Positions 52,660 to 61,705 of a stretch of DNA of 64,000 bases are shown piece after piece. Numbering within the stretch: the first letter of the stretch is position 1; each line of letters starts with the position of its first letter. This DNA is from Alphaproteobacteria bacterium. Its GTDB lineage: Bacteria; Myxococcota_A; UBA796; GCA-2862545. The stretch is taken from contig JACKET010000007.1 in the NCBI GenBank assembly GCA_020632875.1, positions 382,500-446,499 on the forward strand, read 5' to 3'. The translations under genes were made by a program, and so were the position numbers. The notes below the pieces were generated by a model. The model saw nothing but the letters and a program-made list of their open reading frames with translations, did no database searches and was not told where the DNA came from.

Positions 52660-53817
52660 ATGTACCGACCGTTCGAAGACCGCGACCAGGAAGCCCTCGC
52701 CCGCGCCCAGGCGCTGTCGTTCGGCTTCCCCGCCGCCGAAGCGCCCCGCTGGTGGAAGGTCGGTGGCCACGAGAACCTCCGCGTCTGGGACGAGGGCGGC
52801 ACCGTCCGCGCCGGCCTGTTCGACATCCCGATGGGCATGTTCGTAGGCGGCAGCTCCATCCCGCTGCACGGGGTCGCGGGGGTCTTCGTCGTGCCCGAGG
52901 CCCGCGGGCGTGGGCTCGGCAGGCGCCTCATGGAGGCGTACGTCGGCGAGCTCGCGGAGCGGGGCATCGCGCTGAGTGCCCTGTACGCGTCGACCCGCGC
53001 GCTGTACCGCTCCGTCGGGTACGGAATCGCCGGGAACCGCTACCTGGCCGAGCTGCCGACCGAGCTGTTCCGCGCGGTGGGCGACCGGTCAGGCGACTGG
53101 CGCCCCCTCGAAGAGTCCGACTGGACGGCCATCCAGGCGGGGTATCGCTCCGAGGCGGCCCGCCACACGGGGTGGCTCGACCGCGGGCCCTACATCTGGG
53201 CGCGGCTGCGGGAGCATCGCGGCGAGCCCAATGTCGGCTGGGTGCTCGAGGGCGACGGGCTCGAGGCGTGGCTCGTGGTGCGCCAGACGCGCGACGGCGA
53301 GTGGCTGAAGCTCTCGGTGATCGACGCGTGGGCGCAGGATGCGAAGGCCCTGCGCCGGATCGCGGGCCTGCTGGCGACTTTCGCGTCGATGGCGCGCACC
53401 GTCACGATCCCCTGTGGGCCGAGTGCTCCGCTGATCGACCTCTTGCCCGAGCACCGGGTCGACGTGAAGCTGCACGAGCCCTGGCTGCTCCGGGTGGTCG
53501 ACGTGAAGCGCGCGCTCGAGGCCCGCGGCTGGCCGCCGGGCTTCGCCGCGACCCTCGATCTCGACGTCCGCGACCCGTTGGTGCGGGCGAACGAGCGACG
53601 CCTTCGCGTCGGGATCGCCGACGGGCGGGCGACGGTGGAGGAAGGCGGGACGGGCGCGCTGCGCGTCGGGGTCCGCGGGCTGGCCGGTTTGTTCACGGGC
53701 TACGCCACGCCCCACGACCTCGCCCTGCGCGGTGAGCTGGCGGGCACCGACGACGCGATGCGCACCGCCACCGCGGCCTTCGCGGGGCCGGCCCCTTCGC
53801 TCGTCGACTTCTTCTAG
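52660..53817 (+). CDS. Eis-like GNAT N-acetyltransferase with SCP2-like C-terminal domain
   Basis: 385 residues; ATG 52660 follows GAGG. The N-terminal GNAT domain has GVAGVFVVPEARGRGLGRRL (acetyl-CoA loop RxxGxG/A) and ASTRALYRSVGYGIAG with the conserved Tyr. A second GNAT-like fold and a sterol-carrier-protein-like C-terminal domain follow, ending SLVDFF. In Mycobacterium Eis the C-terminal Phe carboxylate acts in catalysis, and the terminal Phe is conserved here. Eis enzymes (about 400 residues) acetylate multiple amines of aminoglycosides and other substrates. It is followed 26 bp later by the Rph-like gene in the same direction. Confidence 0.87.
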   Translation: MYRPFEDRDQEALARAQALSFGFPAAEAPRWWKVGGHENLRVWDEGGTVRAGLFDIPMGMFVGGSSIPLHGVAGVFVVPEARGRGLGRRLMEAYVGELAERGIALSALYASTRALYRSVGYGIAGNRYLAELPTELFRAVGDRSGDWRPLEESDWTAIQAGYRSEAARHTGWLDRGPYIWARLREHRGEPNVGWVLEGDGLEAWLVVRQTRDGEWLKLSVIDAWAQDAKALRRIAGLLATFASMARTVTIPCGPSAPLIDLLPEHRVDVKLHEPWLLRVVDVKRALEARGWPPGFAATLDLDVRDPLVRANERRLRVGIADGRATVEEGGTGALRVGVRGLAGLFTGYATPHDLALRGELAGTDDAMRTATAAFAGPAPSLVDFF

Positions 53818-53843
53818 GTAGGGTCCCCGCTCGGAGGTGCGGA

Positions 53844-56444
53844 GTGGAGTGGGTCGTCGGCTTCGATCGGATCGGGCACGCAGACCTGCCGCGCGTGGGC
53901 GGCAAGGGCGCGAACCTCGGCGAGATGACGGCTGCGGGATTCCCCGTGCCAGACGGCTTCTGCGTGACCACCGACGCGTTCACCGCGTTCCTGGCGTCCG
54001 CGGAGGGCGACGTCTTCGCGCCGCTCCAGGGCCTCGCCGCGGCCGACGTGGACGGCGCGCGTGCAGCAGGCGCCGCGGTCCGCGACCGGCTGGCGCACCT
54101 CCCCATCCCGGACGACGTGCGCGAGGCCGTCGTCGCGGCCTGGGCGTCGCATGGCCGCGCGCATCCGTACGCCGTGCGCAGCTCCGCGACCGCCGAAGAC
54201 CTCCCGGATGCCTCGTTCGCCGGCCAGCAGGACACGTACCTCAACGTCATCGGCGAAGACGCCCTGCTCGACGCCATCCGCCGCTGCTGGATCTCGCTCT
54301 ACACCGACCGCGCCATCCTCTACCGGATCGAGCGCGGCTTCCCGCACGACACCGTGAAGCTCTCGGTGGTCGTCCAGCGGATGGTCCTGCCGGACGTCGC
54401 CGGCATCTGCTTCACCGCCGACCCGATCTCGGGACGCCGCGACCGCATCTGCATCGACGCGGGCTTCGGGCTCGGCGAGGCGCTGGTGTCCGGCCTCGTG
54501 TCCGCCGACCTCTACACGATCGACAAGGCCTCCGGCACCGTCTGCGACAAGCGGATCGCCGACAAGGCGCTCCGCATCCGCCCCCTCCCCGAAGGCGGGA
54601 CGGTCGAGGAGCACCTGCCGCCCGACCAGCGCGAGGCCCCCGCCCTCACCGACGCACAGGCCGAAGCGCTCGCGCGCATCGCGCTCTCCATCGAAGCCCA
54701 CTACGGCAGCCCGCAGGACATCGAGTGGTGCCTCGAGGGCGACCGCTTCGCCGTGGTGCAGAGCCGTCCGATCACGACGCTGTTCCCGCTGCCCGATCCG
54801 ATGCCCGACGACGGGCGCCTGCACGTCTACATCTGCCAGGGCCACGTGCAGGGCATGACCGACCCGATGCCGCCGATGGCGCACAGCATCCTGCGGGCGA
54901 TCTACCCGTTCGGCAAGGGCGACGACCCGTTCTACACGCCCTACCTCGTCGAGGTCGCCGGGCGCTCGTACCACGACATGAGCGAGCTCATGCGGCTCGA
55001 CGTCGTCCGCTCGATCTTCCCCGGGCTCCTGCACCAGTCCGACCCGCTCATGGCGAAGGCCCTCGCCCAGGTCACGGAGCGCGAGGAGTTCCGGCCGACC
55101 GTCCGCGGCGAGAAGCAGGCCACCTGGGGCGGGCTCGCGTACCGCTTCGCGCGGCTCGGCAGCGGTGTGCTCGCGCAGGTCTTCCAGAGCCCCGAGGGCC
55201 TGGTGGCGCGGCGCGCCGGCGCCATGGAGCGGGATCTCGCGGACTCGCGGGCCCGGATCGAAGCCGCGGCGCTGGGTCCGGACCGCTTCATGGCCGTCAC
55301 GGTCGAGCTGAACGCGCTCTACGAGATCATCCGCGAGCGCTGGTTCGGGCCCATCTTCACCGGCATCTTCGCCGGCATGGGGCTGCGGCGGCTGTTCGGC
55401 GACGACCCGGACGTCGACGCGCTGTTCCGCGCGATGCCCGACAACATCGTCACCCGGAAGGACCTCGATCTCGCCGCACTGGCGCTCGCCATCCTCGAGG
55501 ATCCGTCCCTGTCCGAGCGCGTCCGCACGGCTCCCGCGCAATCGGTCCGCGCGCTCCTCGAAGCCGACCCGCGGATCGCCCCGCAGCTCGCGGCGTGGCT
55601 CGACGTGCACGGCTGCCGCGGTCCGGGCGAGTTCGACACCACCCGCGACCGCTACCTCGAGGCGTTCGGCCCCATCGCGTCGGCCCTCCAGCAGCTGCTC
55701 GCAGGCGACCCGGCGCAGCTGCTCGCCGAGCACGCGTCCCTGGCGGCGGAGGCCGACGCCGCCATCGAGCGGCTCGTGGAGCGCTCCCCCACGGCCCAGG
55801 GCTTCCTGGTGCGGCGCATCGCCCGTGCGGCGCGGCACCTCACGTCCTCGCGCGAGCAGCCGAAATACCACGGTCTCCAGCTCGTCCGGATCGCGCGGGA
55901 GTCCTTCGCGGCCGAGGCCCACCGGCGCGTCGAGGCCGGCTGGCTCGAGCGTGTGGACGACCTCTGGTTCCTGACCCTCGAGGAGCTCATCGAGGGCGTC
56001 GGCGACATGCGGGAGACCGTCCGCGAGCGGCGCGACGCCCACCGGCGCTACGCCGCGATGCGGGCGCCGCGGGTGTTCACGTCGTCCGGCGAGTGCGTGG
56101 TGGCGCAGCACGAGCGCGGGGACGCTCCAGAGGGCGCGCTGGTCGGCACGTCCGCGTCGCCTGGCGTCTACGAGGGCCGTGCGCGCGTGCTGCTCGACCC
56201 CGAGCAGCCGCTGGAGGTCGGCGACGTGCTGGTGACGCGGGCCACCGACCCCGGCTGGACACCGCTGTTCGCGCGCGCGAAGGCCCTCGTGATGGAGGTC
56301 GGCGGGCAGATGACCCACGGGTCCGTGATCGCGCGGGAGTACGGCCTCCCCGCCGTCGTCTGCGTGCCGGACGCGACGACCGTCATCCCCGACGGCGCGC
56401 GCATCCGGGTCGACGGCGATCTCGGCTGGGTGCAGATCCTGTAG
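53844..56444 (+). CDS. PEP-synthase-like dikinase, probable rifampin phosphotransferase family
   Basis: 866 residues from GTG 53844 with GGAGG at six bases. The N-terminal PEP/pyruvate-dikinase ATP-grasp domain (residues ~1-320) contains GGKGANLGEM, PYAVRSSATAEDLPDASFAG and EWCLEGDRFAVVQSRPITT. The C-terminal swivelling domain has GGQMTHGSVIAREYGLPAVV with the phospho-carrier His at residue 825. The long middle region is unlike PEP synthase. Total length and His position match, from memory, Listeria rifampin phosphotransferase (about 867 residues, His825). Likely reaction: ATP-dependent phosphorylation of rifamycin-type or another hydroxyl substrate. A related PEP-utilising enzyme of other specificity is the alternative. 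It shares its direction with the Eis-like gene. Confidence 0.85.
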   Translation: MEWVVGFDRIGHADLPRVGGKGANLGEMTAAGFPVPDGFCVTTDAFTAFLASAEGDVFAPLQGLAAADVDGARAAGAAVRDRLAHLPIPDDVREAVVAAWASHGRAHPYAVRSSATAEDLPDASFAGQQDTYLNVIGEDALLDAIRRCWISLYTDRAILYRIERGFPHDTVKLSVVVQRMVLPDVAGICFTADPISGRRDRICIDAGFGLGEALVSGLVSADLYTIDKASGTVCDKRIADKALRIRPLPEGGTVEEHLPPDQREAPALTDAQAEALARIALSIEAHYGSPQDIEWCLEGDRFAVVQSRPITTLFPLPDPMPDDGRLHVYICQGHVQGMTDPMPPMAHSILRAIYPFGKGDDPFYTPYLVEVAGRSYHDMSELMRLDVVRSIFPGLLHQSDPLMAKALAQVTEREEFRPTVRGEKQATWGGLAYRFARLGSGVLAQVFQSPEGLVARRAGAMERDLADSRARIEAAALGPDRFMAVTVELNALYEIIRERWFGPIFTGIFAGMGLRRLFGDDPDVDALFRAMPDNIVTRKDLDLAALALAILEDPSLSERVRTAPAQSVRALLEADPRIAPQLAAWLDVHGCRGPGEFDTTRDRYLEAFGPIASALQQLLAGDPAQLLAEHASLAAEADAAIERLVERSPTAQGFLVRRIARAARHLTSSREQPKYHGLQLVRIARESFAAEAHRRVEAGWLERVDDLWFLTLEELIEGVGDMRETVRERRDAHRRYAAMRAPRVFTSSGECVVAQHERGDAPEGALVGTSASPGVYEGRARVLLDPEQPLEVGDVLVTRATDPGWTPLFARAKALVMEVGGQMTHGSVIAREYGLPAVVCVPDATTVIPDGARIRVDGDLGWVQIL

Positions 56445-57641
56445 TCACGCTTCGTCGCCCTTCGGCTCGGGGAGCGCGACGACGACCAGCACGGCCATCA
56501 GCGCCACCGAGACGCTCGCCGCCGTGGTGCACGCGACGATGCCCCAGCCGTCGTACAGGAAGCCCGCGAGCGCGCCGCCGAGCGCGAACCCCGTCTGCCC
56601 GAACGCGGAGCTCAGGCTCATCAGCGAGCCCCGTTCGGTGGACGGCACGAGCGCCGACATCAGCGACTGGATCGGCGGGACGCGCATGCTGGCCGCCGCC
56701 ATCGCGAGCGCGAACACCGCATACGACCAGTAGAACGACAGCACCGCCCACGGCGTGACGAGGGAGACCGCCGCGAAGCACAGGCAGCTCGCGAGGATGA
56801 GGCTCTTCCGCCCGACCCGATCGGACGCCTTGCCCGCCAGCGGGTTCACCACCACTGCCGCGAGCCCGCCGCACAGGAACATCCCGGCGACGGGGGTGCC
56901 CGAGACGTCGAAGGCGTCCTCGAGCCACGTGGGGAGGTAGGCGAGGTACAGGCCCACCCCCGTGAACGTCAGCAGGTACGACGCCGTGGCGCTCGCGGTG
57001 GGCACGCGCGCGAGCAGCGACGCGTAGGTCCCCAGCGCCGCGCCGAGCGACAGGCGCTCGCTGGTCGGCACGGGCGGCTGCGGCACCCCCCTCCACACGA
57101 GCACGAACGTCGCGACCATCCCCACGGCGAACACGAGGAACGGCGCGCGGAAGCCCGCGATCTGGGCGAGGACCGCGCCGAGCGGGATGCCCAGCACCTG
57201 ACCGAGCGCGAACCCGCTCATCACCCAGCCGTTCGCCCAGCCCCGCCGCTCGTACGGGAACCAGTCCCCCACGTACGCCACGGCCACGCCGCCGAGGATG
57301 CCCCCCGCGACGCCCGCGAGCGCCCGGACCGCCAGGAGCGACGCGTACGTCGACGCGAGCCCGTGCAGGCCGAGCGCCACGGCCATCCAGCCGGTCCCCA
57401 CGAGGAGGATCGCGCGCCGGCCGTACCGATCCGAGAAGGGGCCCGCCAGCAGCGATGCGATGCCGGCCATCAGGCCGTACGCGGAGATGAGGGTGCCGAG
57501 CCACGCCTCCGGCACCGCCAGCTCGGTGGCGATGCGCGGCAGGATGGGCGCGACGATCATCACCTGGCTCGTCGACACGAAGTTCAGGATGAACAGCGCG
57601 CCGAGGATGACGGCTTCGTTCGCGGGCGGCCGGGACTGCAT
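56445..57641 (-). CDS. MFS efflux transporter
   Basis: 398 residues, 12 predicted membrane segments. The MFS motif A between helices 2 and 3 reads LAGPFSDRYGRRAILLVG, and its counterpart in the second half is LAGKASDRVGRKSLILAS. The motif-C-like GxxxGPxxGG equivalent is weak, so antiporter type is likely but not certain. It is convergent with the Rph-like gene: the two stop codons abut at 56444/56445. Substrate unknown; position next to two drug-modifying-type enzymes makes drug export plausible. Confidence 0.88.
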   Translation of the reverse strand: MQSRPPANEAVILGALFILNFVSTSQVMIVAPILPRIATELAVPEAWLGTLISAYGLMAGIASLLAGPFSDRYGRRAILLVGTGWMAVALGLHGLASTYASLLAVRALAGVAGGILGGVAVAYVGDWFPYERRGWANGWVMSGFALGQVLGIPLGAVLAQIAGFRAPFLVFAVGMVATFVLVWRGVPQPPVPTSERLSLGAALGTYASLLARVPTASATASYLLTFTGVGLYLAYLPTWLEDAFDVSGTPVAGMFLCGGLAAVVVNPLAGKASDRVGRKSLILASCLCFAAVSLVTPWAVLSFYWSYAVFALAMAAASMRVPPIQSLMSALVPSTERGSLMSLSSAFGQTGFALGGALAGFLYDGWGIVACTTAASVSVALMAVLVVVALPEPKGDEA

Positions 57642-57673
57642 GCCGCGCTGTTATCGCACGGCCGGCGCCAGGC

Positions 57674-57916
57674 TCAGGCCTCGTGCCCCGAGTCGTCGCC
57701 CAGCGCGGGGAAGATGATCATGTGGTTCACGAACACCATCAGGTAGCAGAGCGCCCCGGAGACGAGCCCGCCGGCCCCGATGCGGAACCAGCCCCAGGAT
57801 TCCGGCGCGAAGTACGCCGTGAGACCCGTGCAGATCGCGACGGTGAGGGCGAAGAAGAACCACAGGGTGCGGCTCTGGTAGATGCCGTGTTCGGCGCCAT
57901 CGGATTCAGAAGGCAT
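57674..57916 (-). CDS. Small two-span membrane protein
   Basis: 80 residues from ATG 57916, which has GAGAGG seven bases upstream; longer in-frame extensions lack this. Two hydrophobic helices are visible (LWFFFALTVAICTGLTAYF and GGLVSGALCYLMVFVNHMI), with short polar ends. Family not recognised. A 16 bp palindrome (57966-57981) lies upstream. Confidence 0.7.
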   Translation of the reverse strand: MPSESDGAEHGIYQSRTLWFFFALTVAICTGLTAYFAPESWGWFRIGAGGLVSGALCYLMVFVNHMIIFPALGDDSGHEA

Positions 57917-57965
57917 GACCAACCTCTCGTACCCTGTGTATGCCCACGCCCCGCCGTTGGAAAAC

Positions 57966-57981
57966 CCGACAAGATTGTCGG
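57966..57981. promoter_or_regulatory. 16 bp palindrome, candidate operator
   Basis: CCGACAAGATTGTCGG, 7 bp perfect arms with a 2 bp centre, AT-richer than its surroundings. It lies 50 bp upstream of the small membrane protein start and 27 bp after the macrodomain stop. Either an operator for the membrane-protein gene or part of a terminator of the carAB operon; no T-run follows on the minus strand, which favours an operator. Confidence 0.45.
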
Positions 57982-58007
57982 AAATCAATGCCGCCTTCGG
58001 AGGGGCA

Positions 58008-58526
58008 TCACGGGCCGATGAGGTCCTGGAGGCCCCGCCGGAAGGCTTCGTACACGTCGCGCGTGTAGAGCACGAACCGCACCTCGTCGAGCGGCCAGCG
58101 ACGCTCGGTGAGCACACCGCGGACGACCTCGACCGCCTCGTGAACCGGGTACCCGTAGACGCCGCAGCTGATCGCCGGAAATGCGAGGGACTTCAGGTCG
58201 TTCGCGACGGCGAGCTCGAGGGACGAGCGGTACGCCGAGGCGAGCAGCTCGGCGGGGTTCGGAACCGACGTGTAGATCGGGCCGACCGTGTGGATGACGT
58301 GCTTCGCCGGCAGCCGGAACCCGGGAGTGATGCGCGCCTCGCCGGTCGGGCAGCGCATGCCGTTCACGCGCTTCACCTGGCGGCACGCCTCGAGCAGGTC
58401 GGGGCCCGCCGCGCGATGGATGGCGCCGTCGACCCCGCCCCCGCCGAGCATCCCGGTGTTCGCTGCGTTCACGATGGCGTCGACCTGGGCGCGGGTGATG
58501 TCCCCCGCGTCCACGACGATGCGCAT
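58008..58526 (-). CDS. Macrodomain protein (ADP-ribose/O-acetyl-ADP-ribose hydrolase type)
   Basis: 172 residues. Diagnostic motifs: VDAIVNAANTGMLGGGGVDG (the NAAN and GGGGVDGAIH binding loops), GEARITPGFRLPAKHVIHTV, and PAISCGVYGYP with the phosphate-binding loop. This is the MacroD/YmdB/TARG1-like bacterial type that hydrolyses O-acetyl-ADP-ribose or ADP-ribosylated substrates. ATG 58526 overlaps the carB stop as TGATG, so it is translated from the carAB message. A functional link to carbamoyl-phosphate synthesis is not established. Confidence 0.93.
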   Translation of the reverse strand: MRIVVDAGDITRAQVDAIVNAANTGMLGGGGVDGAIHRAAGPDLLEACRQVKRVNGMRCPTGEARITPGFRLPAKHVIHTVGPIYTSVPNPAELLASAYRSSLELAVANDLKSLAFPAISCGVYGYPVHEAVEVVRGVLTERRWPLDEVRFVLYTRDVYEAFRRGLQDLIGP

Positions 58527-61500
58527 CAGGTGAGCTCCTGCAGCTTGATGGGCCGCAGCTCGCCCGCGCGGAGCGAGCGGATGGCGGCGACCGCGGCCTT
58601 CATCGCAGGCACGTTCGTGATGCACGGGATGCCGTACCGCAGGCCCGCGAGACGCATGGCGAGCTCGTCGTACTGGGCCTTCTTGCCCTCGGGCGTGTTG
58701 AGCAGCAGCCCCACGTCGCCGTTCTTCAGGTGGTCGACCACGTCGGGACGCCCCTCGTCGACCTTGAACACGGCTTCGCAGTCGATGCCCTTCTCGCGGA
58801 GGAACCGCGCGGTGCCGCGCGTCGCGTAGAGCTTGAACCCGAGGTGCTTGAGCGCGCCGGCCATCCCGACCACCGCGGGCTTCTCGCGGTCGCGGATCGA
58901 GAGGAACACGCCGCCCTGGGACGGGAGCTGCATGCCCGCCGCCAGCAGGGCCTTCGCGTAGGCCTCGCCGAACGACCAGCCGACCCCCATCACCTCGCCG
59001 GTCGACCGCATCTCGGGGCCGAGCAGCACGTCGGTGCCCTCGAACTTCCGCCACGGGAACACGGGCGCCTTGATGAAGTACAGGCCCTCGCCCTTCGGGT
59101 CGATCGGGATGTCGGCGAGCTTCTCGCCGAGGCAGAGGCGCGTCGCGATGGTCGCGAGCGGGATGCCGCGTGCCTTGCTCACGAAGGGCACCGTGCGGCT
59201 GGCGCGGGGGTTCACCTCGAGCACGAACACGTCACCCGCGTCGGACACGGCGAACTGGATGTTCACGAGACCCACGACGCCGAGCTCGAGCGCGATGCGC
59301 TTCGTGTACTGCTCGAGGATGCGGAGCACACGGGCCTCCGCGCGCACGGGCGGCAGCACGCCGGCCGAGTCGCCGGAGTGCACGCCGGCCTCTTCGATGT
59401 GCTCGATGATGCCGCCGATGACCACGTCGGTGCCGTCGCACAGCGCGTCGACGTCGAACTCCAGCGCCCCGCCGAGGTACCGGTCGAGGAGCAGGCTGCC
59501 GATCTCGCTCGCCTGGACCGCTTCGGTCACGGCCTTGTCGAAGTCGTCCTGGTCCCAGCAGATCGCCATGGCGCGGCCGCCGAGCACGTACGACGGGCGC
59601 ACGAGCAGGGGGAAGCCCATCTTCTGCGCGAGCGCGCGGGCCTCTTCGACCGTCGACGCGATGGCGTTCTCGGGCTGAGGGATGTCGAGGCGGCGGAGGA
59701 AGTCGGCGAACCGCTCGCGGTCTTCGCACAGGTCGATGGCCTCGGGCCGGGTGCCGAGCACGGGCCCGATGTCGTGGGACAGCTTGAGCGGGGTCTGGCC
59801 GCCGAACTGGAGGATGACGCCGCGCGGCTTCTCGCGCTTCAGCACGTTCTCGACGTGCTCGAGGTCGACGGGCTCGAAGTAGAGCTTGTCGGACGTGTCG
59901 TAGTCGGTGCTGACCGTCTCGGGGTTGCAGTTGATCATCACCGCACACAGCCCGGCGTCTTTCACCGTGAAGGACGCGTGGCAGCAGCAGTAGTCGAACT
60001 CGAGCCCCTGCCCGATGCGGTTCGGGCCGTTGCCGAGGATGACCACGCGCTCGCGGGGGTCTTCGCCGGCTTCGTCTTCGTCTTCGTACGTGGAGTACAG
60101 GTACGGCGTGCTGGACTCGAACTCGCCGGCGCAGGTGTCGATGCGCTTGAACACCGGGACGAGCCCCGACTGGATGCGGCGCTCGGCGATGGCCTCTTCG
60201 CGGCAGGCGAGCAGGCGGGCGAGCTGCGCGTCGCTGACACCGAGGCGCTTCGCCTTGCGGAGCTCGCCTTCGGACAGCGTGCCGACGAACCGCCCCTCGA
60301 GGGACTGCTCGAAGTGGATGATCTCGGCGAGCTGCCAGAGGAACCAGCGGTCGATGCGGGTGATCTGGTGCACGTCGGACACGTCCCAGCCGCGACGGAA
60401 GGCCTCGAACACGGTCGCGAGGCGGTCGGGCGTGGCGGTCGCGAGGGCCGCGCGGATGCGATCGTCGGACCAGCCGGACACGTCGGGGTAGCCGCCCTCG
60501 AGGCTCGAGATGGCCTTGAGCATGGCCTCCTGGAAGGTGCGGCCCACGCCCATCACCTCGCCCACGGAGCGCATGGCGCTGCCGAGGCGGCGGTCGGCGC
60601 CCGCGAACTTCTCGAAGTTCCACCGGGGAATCTTCACGATCACGTAGTCGAGCGCGGGCTCGAAGCAGGCCGGGGTCGTGCGCGTGATGTCGTTCTGGAT
60701 CTCGTCGAGGGTCAGCCCGACGGCGAGCTGCGCGGCGATCTTCGCGATCGGGAAGCCGGTCGCCTTGCTGGCGAGCGCGCTGGACCGGCTGACGCGCGGG
60801 TTCAGCTCGATGACGATCACGTCGCCGTTCTCGGGGTTCACCGCGAACTGGACGTTCGAACCGCCCGTCTCGACGCCCACGCGCCGCAGGATCTTGAGCG
60901 CGAGGTCGCGGAGCACCTGGTACTCGCGGTCGGTCAGCGTCATCGCGGGGGCCACGGTGATGCTGTCGCCCGTGTGGATGCCCATCGGGTCGAAGTTCTC
61001 GATCGAGCAGATGACGATCGCGTTGTCGGCGAGGTCGCGCATGACCTCGAGCTCGAACTCCTTCCAGCCGAGCAGGCTCTGCTCGACGAGGACCTGCGTG
61101 GTGGGCGACAGGCGCAGCCCCTCGGCCACGATGCTGCGGAACTCCTCGAGGTTCCACGCCACGCCGCCGCCGGCGCCGCCGAGCGTGAAGCTCGGGCGGA
61201 TGATCGCGGGCAGCCCGACCGTCTCGAGGATGGCCTCGGCCTCTTCGAGCGTGTGCGCGACGCCGGACTCCGCCACGCCGACGCCGATCTCGACCATGGC
61301 ATCCTTGAAGCGCTGCCGGTCTTCGGCGAGGTCGATGGCGTCGGGCTGGGCGCCGATCAGGTGGCAGCCGAACTCTTCGAGGATGCCGTGCTGGTGCAGC
61401 TGCATCGCGAGGTTCAGCCCGACCTGGCCACCCACCGTGGGGAGCACGGCGTCGGGGCGCTCGCGCTCGATGACGTACCGCGCGGTCTCGACGGTGAGCG

Positions 61501-61705
61501 GCTCGACGTACGTGGCGTCGGCGAGCGTCGGGTCGGTCATGATCGTCGCGGGGTTGCTGTTGATCAGGACCACCCGGTAGCCCAGCGCCTTCAGCGCCTT
61601 GCACGCCTGGGTGCCGGAGTAGTCGAACTCGCAGGCCTGGCCGATCACGATGGGACCGGAGCCGAGCACGAGGATGGTCGAGCCCTTCGGGACGGTCAGC
61701 GGCAT
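58526..61705 (-). CDS. carB: Carbamoyl-phosphate synthase large subunit
   Basis: 1059 residues (E. coli 1073). Two homologous synthetase halves each carry the ATP-grasp signatures: VLGSGPIVIGQACEFDYSGT and FTLGGAGGGVAWN in the first; ILGNGPNRIGQGLEFDYCC and YVLGGRAMA in the second. The metal-binding ELNPRVSRSSALASKATG and EVNPRASRTVPFVSKA are intact. The C-terminal allosteric domain (GGVFLSIRDREKPAVVGMAG, GLLLNTPEGKKAQYDELAMR) is present. ATG 61705 follows GGAG and overlaps the end of carA by 10 bp. It makes carbamoyl phosphate from bicarbonate, ATP and ammonia supplied by CarA, for pyrimidine and arginine synthesis. Confidence 0.98.
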   Translation of the reverse strand: MPLTVPKGSTILVLGSGPIVIGQACEFDYSGTQACKALKALGYRVVLINSNPATIMTDPTLADATYVEPLTVETARYVIERERPDAVLPTVGGQVGLNLAMQLHQHGILEEFGCHLIGAQPDAIDLAEDRQRFKDAMVEIGVGVAESGVAHTLEEAEAILETVGLPAIIRPSFTLGGAGGGVAWNLEEFRSIVAEGLRLSPTTQVLVEQSLLGWKEFELEVMRDLADNAIVICSIENFDPMGIHTGDSITVAPAMTLTDREYQVLRDLALKILRRVGVETGGSNVQFAVNPENGDVIVIELNPRVSRSSALASKATGFPIAKIAAQLAVGLTLDEIQNDITRTTPACFEPALDYVIVKIPRWNFEKFAGADRRLGSAMRSVGEVMGVGRTFQEAMLKAISSLEGGYPDVSGWSDDRIRAALATATPDRLATVFEAFRRGWDVSDVHQITRIDRWFLWQLAEIIHFEQSLEGRFVGTLSEGELRKAKRLGVSDAQLARLLACREEAIAERRIQSGLVPVFKRIDTCAGEFESSTPYLYSTYEDEDEAGEDPRERVVILGNGPNRIGQGLEFDYCCCHASFTVKDAGLCAVMINCNPETVSTDYDTSDKLYFEPVDLEHVENVLKREKPRGVILQFGGQTPLKLSHDIGPVLGTRPEAIDLCEDRERFADFLRRLDIPQPENAIASTVEEARALAQKMGFPLLVRPSYVLGGRAMAICWDQDDFDKAVTEAVQASEIGSLLLDRYLGGALEFDVDALCDGTDVVIGGIIEHIEEAGVHSGDSAGVLPPVRAEARVLRILEQYTKRIALELGVVGLVNIQFAVSDAGDVFVLEVNPRASRTVPFVSKARGIPLATIATRLCLGEKLADIPIDPKGEGLYFIKAPVFPWRKFEGTDVLLGPEMRSTGEVMGVGWSFGEAYAKALLAAGMQLPSQGGVFLSIRDREKPAVVGMAGALKHLGFKLYATRGTARFLREKGIDCEAVFKVDEGRPDVVDHLKNGDVGLLLNTPEGKKAQYDELAMRLAGLRYGIPCITNVPAMKAAVAAIRSLRAGELRPIKLQELT

